Source: Candidatus Avedoeria danica (lineage in GTDB: Bacteria > Chloroflexota > Anaerolineae > Epilineales > Epilineaceae). Taken from it: 64,000 nt of DNA. Positions within the stretch are counted from its first letter, which is position 1, and every line of letters begins with the position of its first letter. The translations under genes and the position numbers were made by a program. The stretch covers positions 1-64,000 of the forward strand of contig JADJCV010000001.1 of NCBI GenBank assembly GCA_016703025.1, read 5' to 3'. Of the stretch, positions 55,551-63,220 are shown in pieces. The notes below the pieces were generated by a model, which saw nothing but the letters and a program-made list of their open reading frames with translations, made no database searches and had not been told where the DNA came from.

Positions 55551-57920
55551 ATGTCGTCGACGGCACCGGCGACACCGGGGATGCCGGCGGCTCCCTCCGC
55601 AGGCAGCGCTGATCACGCGCGCCCCGCGACGCTCGAAGGCACGATCGAGCGGATCACGTACCAGAACGCCGACACGGGCTACACCGTGGCGCAGGTCGAA
55701 CCGTCCGGCGGGCGCGGCACGGTGGCGGCGGTCGGGCGGTTGCTCGGGGCGAACGTCGGGGCCAGCTTCCGGTTCTGGGGGCGCTGGACGTCGCACGCCA
55801 CGTACGGCAAGCAGTTCGAGATCGAGCGCTTCGAGGAGAAGCTGCCGGCCACGGTCGAGGGGATCCGCAAGTACCTCGGCAGCGGGCTGATCAAGGGCAT
55901 CGGCCCGAAGACGGCCGAGCGGATCGTCGAGCGGTTCGGGCTCGAGACGCTGGATGTGATCGAGGGGCAGCCGGAGCGGCTGGCGGACGTGCCGGGCGTC
56001 GGGCCGGGGCGGGCGGCGAGCATCACGGCGGCGTGGGTGGAGCAGCGGCAGATCAAGACGCTGATGGTCTTCCTGCAGAGCCACGACATCACGACCGGCC
56101 TGGCCGTCCGGATCTACAAGGCCTACGGCGACGCGGCGGCCGACATCGTTCGCACCGATCCGTACCGCCTGGCACGCGAGGTCTGGGGCGTCGGCTTCAA
56201 GACCGCCGACCGCATCGCCCGCAACCTGGGCCTGCCCGGCGACAGCCCGGCGCGCCTAGAGGCCGGCGTGCTGTTCGCGTTGAGCGAGGCGGCCGACGAG
56301 GGCCATACGTACCTGCCGCGGCCCGACTTGGTGGCCACGGCGTCGACGCTGCTGGCGGTCGACGACGCGGCCGTCGCGGTGGAAGCGATCGAGGCGGCGA
56401 TCGGTCGGTTGACGGCGGCGCAGGCGGTGATCGTCGAGGATGTGCCGGGGGATGCGGCGGTTGTCGCGACGGCTGAGACGTCGGCAATGGCGACCACGGC
56501 TGCGACTACGACGGCGACGGCGACAGGCGCAACCGCGCCGTCGACGATTTCACCCGGCATGCCCCACCAAGCCATCTACCTCCCCGTCTTCCACTACGCC
56601 GAGGTCGGCATCGCCAACCGCCTGCGCCGCATCACCGATGCGCCAGAGGACCGGCTGGGCGCCTATCGCAGCATCGACTGGGCGGCCGCGCTCGGTTGGA
56701 TCGACCAGCAGCACCCGCACCCGCTGGCCGCGAGGCAGCGGGACGCAGTCCGTGCCGCCTTCACGCACAAGGTCGCCGTCCTGACCGGCGGGCCGGGCAC
56801 GGGCAAGACGACGACGGTGCGCGCGATCCTGCAGATGCTGGCCGTGCGCGGCGCGACGGTGCGGCTGGCGGCGCCGACGGGGCGGGCGGCGAAGCGGCTG
56901 GCGGAGACGACCGGGACGACGGCCAAGACGCTTCATCGGCTGCTGGAGTTCAAGCCGACGGGCGGCGAGATGTTCCAGCGCAACGAGCAGAACCCGCTGG
57001 ACGCCGACATGATCGTCGTCGACGAGATGTCGATGGTCGACACGCTCCTGATGAACCACCTGACGAAGGCGGTCGATCCTGCCTCGCACCTCCTGCTGGT
57101 GGGCGACGTCGACCAGCTGCCCAGCGTGGGCGCCGGGCACGTGCTGCGCGATCTGATCGCCTGCGGCGCGATCCCGACCGTCGTCCTCGATCAGATCTTC
57201 CGCCAGGACGCCAAGAGCTACATCGCCACTAACGCACACCGGATCAACCACGGCCAGATGCCGATCTTCGACAAAGACGCCACCGACTTCTTCCAGTTCC
57301 GCGTCGAGTCCGCCGAGGACGCCGCCGATCGCGTCGTCGACGTCGTCACGACGCGCATCCCGAAGCGCTTCGGCTTGGATCCGCTGGCCGACATCCAGGT
57401 CCTCACGCCCATGCACCGCGGCGCGGCCGGCGTGGCCGCGCTGAACGAGCGGCTGCAGGCGGCGCTGAACCCGCCGGGGCCGGGCAAGGGCGAGGTCCGC
57501 TGGGGCGGTCGCGCCTTCCGCACCGGCGACAAGGTGATGCAGGTCCGCAACAACTACGACAAGGACGTTTTCAACGGCGACATCGGCCGCGTCGTGATCG
57601 TCGACGCCGCCGCGCAGACCGTGACGCTCGACGTCGAGGGGACGCCGGTGGAGTACGCCTTCAGCGAGCTGGACGAGCTGACGCACGCCTTCGCGTGCAG
57701 CACGCACAAGAGCCAGGGCGCGGAGTACCCGTGCGTCGTCCTGGCCCTCGTGAAGGGCCACTACCTGCTGCTGCAGCGCAACCTGCTCTACACCGCGGTG
57801 ACCCGCGCGCGGCGGCTGTGCGTGCTGGTGGCGGATGACGCGGCGGTGCGGCGGGCGGTGGGGAACGATCGGGTGGCGCGGCGGTGGACGGGGTTGGGGC
57901 GGCGGTTGGGGGGGCGGTGA
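55551..57920 (+). CDS. recD2: SF1B DNA helicase RecD2
   Basis: An intact 789-residue protein, two bases after the TPR gene. The N-terminal domain has HhH-type repeats (GLIKGIGPKTAERIVERFGL; LADVPGVGPGRAASITAAWV) that are specific to the RecD2 branch, and VWGVGFKTADRIARNLGL. The helicase core shows motif I VLTGGPGTGKTTTVRAIL, Ia APTGRAAKRLAETTGTTAKT, II MIVVDEMSMVDTLLM, III LLVGDVDQLPSVGAGHVLRD, IV ILDQIFRQDAKSYIATNAHR-like VVLDQIFRQD, and motifs V-VI (ACSTHKSQGAEYPCVVLALV; NLLYTAVTRARRLCVLV). A low-complexity Ala/Thr insert near 56465-56545 separates the two. It unwinds DNA 5' to 3' in repair. No recB or recC is nearby, as expected for RecD2. Confidence 0.95.
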   Translation: MSSTAPATPGMPAAPSAGSADHARPATLEGTIERITYQNADTGYTVAQVEPSGGRGTVAAVGRLLGANVGASFRFWGRWTSHATYGKQFEIERFEEKLPATVEGIRKYLGSGLIKGIGPKTAERIVERFGLETLDVIEGQPERLADVPGVGPGRAASITAAWVEQRQIKTLMVFLQSHDITTGLAVRIYKAYGDAAADIVRTDPYRLAREVWGVGFKTADRIARNLGLPGDSPARLEAGVLFALSEAADEGHTYLPRPDLVATASTLLAVDDAAVAVEAIEAAIGRLTAAQAVIVEDVPGDAAVVATAETSAMATTAATTTATATGATAPSTISPGMPHQAIYLPVFHYAEVGIANRLRRITDAPEDRLGAYRSIDWAAALGWIDQQHPHPLAARQRDAVRAAFTHKVAVLTGGPGTGKTTTVRAILQMLAVRGATVRLAAPTGRAAKRLAETTGTTAKTLHRLLEFKPTGGEMFQRNEQNPLDADMIVVDEMSMVDTLLMNHLTKAVDPASHLLLVGDVDQLPSVGAGHVLRDLIACGAIPTVVLDQIFRQDAKSYIATNAHRINHGQMPIFDKDATDFFQFRVESAEDAADRVVDVVTTRIPKRFGLDPLADIQVLTPMHRGAAGVAALNERLQAALNPPGPGKGEVRWGGRAFRTGDKVMQVRNNYDKDVFNGDIGRVVIVDAAAQTVTLDVEGTPVEYAFSELDELTHAFACSTHKSQGAEYPCVVLALVKGHYLLLQRNLLYTAVTRARRLCVLVADDAAVRRAVGNDRVARRWTGLGRRLGGR

Positions 57921-57931
57921 TCGGGCGAGCG

Positions 57932-57954
57932 GTTGAAGCTACAATGGCTTCAAC
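57932..57954. promoter_or_regulatory. Palindromic operator containing a -10 box
   Basis: GTTGAAGC (57932-57939) and GCTTCAAC (57947-57954) are perfectly inverted around a 7-base loop that contains TACAAT (57940-57945), a good -10 box. The DUF433 antitoxin gene starts about 50 bases downstream. Binding at this palindrome would block the promoter. Confidence 0.6.
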
Positions 57955-58002
57955 GGACGTCGGCGGCCGATGTACGCTTTCGACAGACCGAGGAGGATCG
58001 CA

Positions 58003-58314
58003 ATGTTGCACGTACTCGACCGAATGATTCAGTCCGATCCAGCCGTTCGAGGCGGTCAGCCACACATCACAGGCACGCGCATCTCGGTGGCGGATGTGGC
58101 CGTTCTTCACGTCCGCCTCGGGCAGAGCGCCGAGGAGATCGCCGGAACGTTCGCGCTCCCCCTTGCGGCCGTTCACGCGGCCCTGGCGTGGTACTTCGAC
58201 GATCGGGCGGCGATCGACCGTTCGATCGCTGCGGACGAGGCGTTCGCGGAAGCGTTTCAGGCGCAGAACCCGTCGCTGCTCGCGGCGCGGCTGAGACGAC
58301 TGCGGGATGAGTGA
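58003..58314 (+). CDS. DUF433 antitoxin-like protein
   Basis: A 103-residue protein starting at ATG 58003, with AGGAGG six bases upstream. It reads MLHVLDRMIQSDPAVRGGQP, HITGTRISVADVAVLHVRLG, QSAEEIAGTFALPLAAVHAA. The phrase 'P.i.GTRi.v..v......G.s..ei.......l....i.aAl.Y' marks DUF433, a MerR/winged-helix-like antitoxin partner of PIN-like DUF5615 toxins. The last bases overlap the start region of the next gene, as for toxin-antitoxin pairs. Confidence 0.88.
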   Translation: MLHVLDRMIQSDPAVRGGQPHITGTRISVADVAVLHVRLGQSAEEIAGTFALPLAAVHAALAWYFDDRAAIDRSIAADEAFAEAFQAQNPSLLAARLRRLRDE

Positions 58315-58642
58315 ACGGATTTGATTCCACTTGGACGAGCACGTCGACCCGGCGGTTGCCCGGGGGCTGCGAAGCCATGGGATCGATGTCACAACGACGG
58401 TTGGAACCGGCTTGCGTACGTCAGCCGACGAAGCGCAGTTGGCATTCGCGGTGTCGGAGGGTCGAGTTCTGGTCACGCACGATGCCGGCTTCCTTCGCAT
58501 GGCGAGCGCCGGTGCACGGCACACAGGGATTGCCTATTGCCACCGCACGGCGCGCACGATCGGGGAGATGATCCGGACGTTGATTCTGATGCACGAGGTG
58601 GTTGCCGCCGAAGAGATCGTCGATCGGGTGGAGTTCTTGTAG
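58307..58642 (+). pseudogene. DUF5615 PIN-like toxin gene with in-frame stop near its start
   Basis: ATG 58307 overlaps the antitoxin stop, as expected, and reads MSERI, then an in-frame TGA at 58322-58324, then FHLDEHVDPAVARGLRSHGI. The rest is a normal DUF5615 protein (DVTTTVGTGLRT; GRVLVTHDAGFLRMA; IGEMIRTLILMHEVVAAEEI). Frame is kept on both sides of the TGA, so a substitution, not an indel, is the difference (CGA or GGA would restore it). TTG 58331 could restart translation but would lose the first beta-strand. The toxin is probably reduced or inactive. Confidence 0.75.
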
Positions 58643-58801
58643 GGAGGATTCCTGCCGAACAAGGCGCATCCGCAACAAGCGCCGGGCGCTGAGACCGCAC
58701 ACCGTCGGCATCGGATATACACATATCGTGCGCGCCTACCCGCCGCGCCACAGCGTCGACAGCGTCCACCGGTCGTCCATACCGCACACGAGGAGCGTGG
58801 A

Positions 58802-59632
58802 ATGCCAGCCATCACCGTCGGAACAGAGAACTCCACCAGCATCGATCTCTACTACGAGGATCACGGCTCCGGCCAGCCCGTCGTGCTGGTGCACGGCTGG
58901 CCGCTGAGCGGTCGCTCCTGGGAGAAGCAGCTGCCGGTTCTGCTCGAGGCCGGCTACCGCGTGATCACGTATGACCGGCGCGGATTCGGCGAGTCCAGCA
59001 AGCCGACATCGGGCTACGCGTACGACACGCTGGCCGGCGATCTGAACGCGCTCGTCGAGCACCTCGATCTTCGCGACGCGATCCTCGTTGGCTTTTCGAT
59101 GGGGGGCGGGGAGGTGGCCCGCTATCTGGGCACGTATGGCAGCGCCCGGGTGGCGAAGGCCGTGTTCCTCGCCGCGATCACGCCGTTCCTCCTCAAGACC
59201 GCGGACAATCCGGATGGCGTCGACAACGCCGTGTTCGACGGGATCAAGGGTGCCATCGCCGCCGATCGCCTGGCGTTCCTCACGCAGTTCTTCGGCAACT
59301 TCTACAACGTCGATGTCCTCGGCGGCACGCGGGTCAGCGACGATCTCGTCCGCCTCAGCTGGAACATCGCCGCCGGGGCGTCTCCCATCGGCACGCTCGA
59401 CTGCGTGTCGGCGTGGCTGACCGACTTTCGCGACGAGCTGCGCCTGATCGACGTGCCCACGCTCATCATCCATGGCGATGCGGACCGCATCCTGCCGATC
59501 GAAGCGACGGGACATCCCACCCACGCCGTGGTCCCCGGCAGTCGACTGGCCGTGATCGCGGGCGGCCCGCACGGCCTCATCTGGACCCACGCCGCCGAGG
59601 TCAACGAGGCGTTGCTCGCGTTCCTCCGGTGA
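58802..59632 (+). CDS. Alpha/beta hydrolase, non-heme haloperoxidase-like
   Basis: An intact 276-residue protein starting at ATG 58802 with GGAG upstream. It has QPVVLVHGWPLSGRSWEKQL (oxyanion hole), VITYDRRGFGESSKPTSGYA, the nucleophile elbow ILVGFSMGGGEVARYLG (Ser), Asp in IIHGDADRILPIEA and His in AVIAGGPHGLIWTHAAEVNE. This set matches cofactor-free haloperoxidase/perhydrolase-type esterases. The natural substrate is unknown. The frame is intact and it is a monocistronic unit. Confidence 0.9.
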   Translation: MPAITVGTENSTSIDLYYEDHGSGQPVVLVHGWPLSGRSWEKQLPVLLEAGYRVITYDRRGFGESSKPTSGYAYDTLAGDLNALVEHLDLRDAILVGFSMGGGEVARYLGTYGSARVAKAVFLAAITPFLLKTADNPDGVDNAVFDGIKGAIAADRLAFLTQFFGNFYNVDVLGGTRVSDDLVRLSWNIAAGASPIGTLDCVSAWLTDFRDELRLIDVPTLIIHGDADRILPIEATGHPTHAVVPGSRLAVIAGGPHGLIWTHAAEVNEALLAFLR

Positions 59633-59669
59633 GGGATCGCCTCACACGGGACGGTTCCACCGGCGATCG

Positions 59670-60605
59670 TCAGCCGCCTCCGTCCGCCTGGAAGAGCAGG
59701 TAGTCCAGCGCCATCGCCGCCGCCGCGCCCTCGTGGGCGGCGGTGATGACCTGGTGGGAGAACAGCCGCGTGACGTCGCCGGCGGCGAACACGCCGCGGA
59801 CGCTCGTGTGCGCCTCGGTGTCGACCTGGATGTAGCCCTCGGCGGTGAGCTTTACGCCGAGCGACGCGGCCAGCTTCGTGTTCGGCACGGCCCCGCGCAG
59901 GCTGAAGACGTGGTCGACTTCGATCTCGGTCCCGTCGGCCAGCGTCACCGCGGCGAAGTAGCCCGTGGCGCGTGCGCGGGCGGATGCGATCGTGCCGAGC
60001 AGGATCGGCACGCCGCTGCGGTGGAGGGCGTCGAGGGCCGGCTGCGGCATGGGCTCGGCCCCGGCTTCGACGAGGAGCGCCACCGAGGCGGCGTAGCGCC
60101 GCATCTGGACGGCCAACTCGGCCGCCTCGGCCGTTCGCCCGACGACCAGGACACGCTGCCCGGCCATCTCGTGCCCGTCGCAGACGACGCACCAGTGCAT
60201 CGATCGGCCGATGTACGCTTCGTGGCCCGGGAACGGCACCCACTTGTCCGCCACCCCGGTCGCCAGCACGACGGCGCGACAGCGCAGCGGTGCGCCGTCG
60301 ACCGTCGCGACGAAGCCATTGCCGTCGCGCGCGAGGGCCGTGACCTCGTGATCCAGGATGCGGGCGCCGAACCGCTCGGCCTGCCGACGACCGCGGGCGG
60401 TCAACTCGACGATCGAGATCCCGTCCGGAAAGCCGAAGTAGTTGAAGTTCGTCTGCGCCCAGTCGGATCGCCCCGGCCGCATCGCGTCGCACACGACGAC
60501 CGATCGGAGCGCGCGCGCCAGGTAGATCGCCGCGGACAGTCCGGCCGGCCCGCCGCCGACGATGAGCGCATCCACGACCGACTGTGCATCCCCGTCGCCC
60601 ACCAT
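59670..60605 (-). CDS. Thioredoxin-reductase-like FAD/NAD(P) oxidoreductase
   Basis: A 311-residue protein starting at ATG 60605 with GGAGGT upstream. FAD motif ALIVGGGPAGLSAAIYLARA, NADPH motif VLVVGRTAEAAELAVQMRRY and FAD motif III SVRGVFAAGDVTRLFSHQVI. The redox pair is present as WCVVCDGHEMAG (CxxC). The NADP glycine motif is G-R-T-A-E-A, not GxGxxA, and ALRSVVVCDAMRPGRSDWAQ differs from ordinary TrxB. It may use a different partner than thioredoxin, for example glutaredoxin-like proteins. The frame is intact. Confidence 0.85.
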   Translation of the reverse strand: MVGDGDAQSVVDALIVGGGPAGLSAAIYLARALRSVVVCDAMRPGRSDWAQTNFNYFGFPDGISIVELTARGRRQAERFGARILDHEVTALARDGNGFVATVDGAPLRCRAVVLATGVADKWVPFPGHEAYIGRSMHWCVVCDGHEMAGQRVLVVGRTAEAAELAVQMRRYAASVALLVEAGAEPMPQPALDALHRSGVPILLGTIASARARATGYFAAVTLADGTEIEVDHVFSLRGAVPNTKLAASLGVKLTAEGYIQVDTEAHTSVRGVFAAGDVTRLFSHQVITAAHEGAAAAMALDYLLFQADGGG

Positions 60606-60703
60606 CGCACCTCCGCGCCTCCGCACCGGGTCGGCAACCCGCGAAGGAATTGATGATGGCACGGGCGTGGGAGGACGCGCGAGCGACGCGTGAGCGACGC
60701 GCG

Positions 60704-62914
60704 TCAGCCGCCGAGGTTCGCCAGGAACGGCAGCCGCAGGACGCTCCCCACGAGCAGCACGCCGAGGTCGAGGCGGGTAACGCCGGCGTGTGGCTCGGAT
60801 ACGAGGAAGATCCGGTCGCCGGCGACGGCGATCGAGAACGCCGGATAGGTGTAGACGTAGGGTGTCCCGATGATCGGAATCGCCGGGTCGGTGATGTCGA
60901 TTGCCAGCAACGACCGCTCGTTGCTCACAACGACGATCGGGTGGTCGGCGACACGACCGAGGTTCACGTCGGTGTATCGGGGGAAGTCGAACGGGTTGAA
61001 CGGGGACGCTTCGCTGGCCGGAAGCGGGATGAGGGCGACGGGTGCCAGCGTGCCGGCCTTGGCCGCGGCCCGGTCGTAGACCTGGATCTGATCATGGGCG
61101 AGCGTCACGATCCAATCCTCGTTCAGCGCGGCGTCCCACAGCGGGACAGCGTGATCGAACGGGCCGGGCACGGGCGCGCTTGGATCGCCGACGTCATAGA
61201 CATCGAGACCGGCCCGCGATGCGATGTAGAGGCGCCCGTCGGCCAGGAACATCTCGCCTTCGTAGAGAACCGGCCCCGGTCGATCGATCTCGCCGACGGG
61301 GCGGGGCTCCGCAGCGTCTGTCACGTCGAACAGCTGGATCGGCCCGTCTCCCCCAACCGTGGCGAGAGTGTTCCCGTCCGCCGCAATGAATTCTTGCCAG
61401 TCAGGCAGCTGGGCGACGCGCACGGGCCGCCGCCGGTCGCGAACGTCGAAGCCGAACAGACCTCCCGATTGCACGTCTGCCAGCCACACCGTGTCGTCCG
61501 CGACGGCGATGTCGAGTACGGCGTACGACCACTGGTCACCGTTCGGGTGGACGGCGATCTGTCCCACGACGGTCGGTGGAGCGTCCGAACCCCAATCGAT
61601 CGTGCTGAGGGCATTCATCCGGGTGATGAGGATGTCGTCCCCTTCGGCCCAGATGGCCGGCCCGCGCGCGCCGAGAACGTCGCCGCCCTCCCATGACAGC
61701 GGCGGATGCCGCAACCGGCCGACGATCTGCGGCAAGGTGGCGCCCTCCTTCATCTCGAGAACGGCAACTCCGCAACCGGAGACCACCAGCCTCGAGCCGG
61801 CAACCGCCGTGTCGCCCAAGCAGGCGGGCGTCGTCGTCACGGGTTCGATCAACGAAGTCGCTGACCAGGTAAACGAGGTCGGGTCCGTGGCATCGACGGC
61901 CCAAACACCGCCCGTCGCCTCTGGCAAGAATACCAGGTTGCGCCCGCCCCAGGTGGTGGCGCTGACGCCACTGATCATCATCCGAGGCACGATATGCCCA
62001 AAGAACGGTAGTTCCGAGTCGCCCAGGCGTCGCGGCAGATCCGCACAGACATCAAAGACCTTCACATTGCCGCCCCCCTGTGACCAGTCGGCGCCGTATC
62101 CACCGTACAACCGACATCCGTCGACAACGATCCGATTCATCAGCAAGCCCTTGTAGGAAGTGAAACCCACTGGCTCGAACACAATCCTCCCTTCACCCGA
62201 GCTGTTCACCTGCAGCCGGCCAACGAAGCCATCCCCGCCCCCGTCGACGCCGCTTACGACGAGCGAAGCGGCTGACAATGCGACAGCGTAGACGCGGCCG
62301 GATGACTCAGCAGGCGACCAGTGTCCGACGACGTGCGGCATGCCCGATGGATCGAGCTGCAATGCGAGAAGTCCGCTTGTCTCGACCCCTAGACGGATCA
62401 CTTCGTAGTCCGCGTAGAGCAGCACCGCATCTGTCCCTCGCGCCACGATCGCCTCGATGGACCGCTCCGGAGCCATCGGCACGATCGCCCGCAGTACCGG
62501 ACGATTCGGATCCTGTACGTCGAACAGCGCGACGCCGTCCTTCCCCCGCCCGGTGATCGCCCACAGCCACCGCCCGCTCACCGCCATGTCCGTGATCGGC
62601 GTCGGCGCATAGTCATCCCGCCCCGTCGCCAGCGCCGCGCTCCGCCCGATCAGCCGCGGCCCCGCCGGATCGCCGATGTCCGCCACCGCCACGGCCCGCC
62701 CCACGCTGTAGTACGCCCGGTCGCCCTCCACCGCCACGGCGCGCGTCTCGCCGAACCAGCGGTCGGCGGGGCGGACGTACGGGCGGGTCGCCGGGGCGGG
62801 CGGCTGGGCGAGGGCGCGCGCGTCGGCCGGGCGGCGCGGCGGGCTGGCGGCGGCGAGCGTGGCGGCGGCGAGGGCGGAGAGGGCGAGGGCGCGGGGGACG
62901 ATGGCCGGGCGCAT
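60704..62914 (-). CDS. Secreted LVIVD-type beta-propeller protein
   Basis: An intact 736-residue protein starting at ATG 62914 with GGAG upstream. A signal peptide (RALALSALAAATLAAASPPR) is followed by about a dozen beta-propeller blades of the LVIVD type: AVAVEGDRAYYSVGRAVAVA, then DIGDPAGPRLIG; VSGRWLWAITGRGKDGVALF; LDIAVADDTVWLADVQSGGL; FLADGRLYIASRAGLDVYDV, then GDPSAPVPG; VVVSNERSLLAIDITDPAIP. The C-terminus is VLRLPFLANLGG. The cysteine in VVDGCRLYGGYG may pair with the one in VFDVCADLP. It is probably at the cell surface, with unknown ligand. It is divergent from the Uma2 gene. Confidence 0.85.
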   Translation of the reverse strand: MRPAIVPRALALSALAAATLAAASPPRRPADARALAQPPAPATRPYVRPADRWFGETRAVAVEGDRAYYSVGRAVAVADIGDPAGPRLIGRSAALATGRDDYAPTPITDMAVSGRWLWAITGRGKDGVALFDVQDPNRPVLRAIVPMAPERSIEAIVARGTDAVLLYADYEVIRLGVETSGLLALQLDPSGMPHVVGHWSPAESSGRVYAVALSAASLVVSGVDGGGDGFVGRLQVNSSGEGRIVFEPVGFTSYKGLLMNRIVVDGCRLYGGYGADWSQGGGNVKVFDVCADLPRRLGDSELPFFGHIVPRMMISGVSATTWGGRNLVFLPEATGGVWAVDATDPTSFTWSATSLIEPVTTTPACLGDTAVAGSRLVVSGCGVAVLEMKEGATLPQIVGRLRHPPLSWEGGDVLGARGPAIWAEGDDILITRMNALSTIDWGSDAPPTVVGQIAVHPNGDQWSYAVLDIAVADDTVWLADVQSGGLFGFDVRDRRRPVRVAQLPDWQEFIAADGNTLATVGGDGPIQLFDVTDAAEPRPVGEIDRPGPVLYEGEMFLADGRLYIASRAGLDVYDVGDPSAPVPGPFDHAVPLWDAALNEDWIVTLAHDQIQVYDRAAAKAGTLAPVALIPLPASEASPFNPFDFPRYTDVNLGRVADHPIVVVSNERSLLAIDITDPAIPIIGTPYVYTYPAFSIAVAGDRIFLVSEPHAGVTRLDLGVLLVGSVLRLPFLANLGG

Positions 62915-63220
62915 GGCGGGCTCCGATGGGGGCGGTTTGTTGTGGGCGGGAGCCTAACGCAACAACGCGGCGGCGAACAGCGATAGGCACGTCCGTGGCA
63001 GGCCGTTCGCGTGTGTGGAATGCAGGGATGAGCGGCCTCAGGTTTCAATATTGCTCCGTGCCGAAAAGCAACATGGATTCACACCAAGAATCAACATTGA
63101 CTCTCGATCAGACTCAACATTGCTTTTCGGCCCAGCCACGCGGCGCACCCGCCATTGCCCCGCCGCACGCGCACACCTATCCTTCCCCGGCCCCCGACGC
63201 GCCCCACCAGGAGGCGCACC
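62915..63220. other. Divergent intergenic region with inverted repeat
   Basis: A 306-base gap between two divergent genes. It contains an 11-base inverted repeat, CCGAAAAGCAA (63061-63071) and TTGCTTTTCGG (63120-63130), in an AT-richer stretch with three CAACAT repeats. No promoter matches the consensus clearly, although GTTTCAATATTG (63043) is AT-rich enough. Confidence 0.6.

Noticed and set aside
63000..63150. CAACAT repeats as a short CRISPR-like array
   Set aside because: Only three short, unevenly spaced copies; better explained as part of an inverted repeat.
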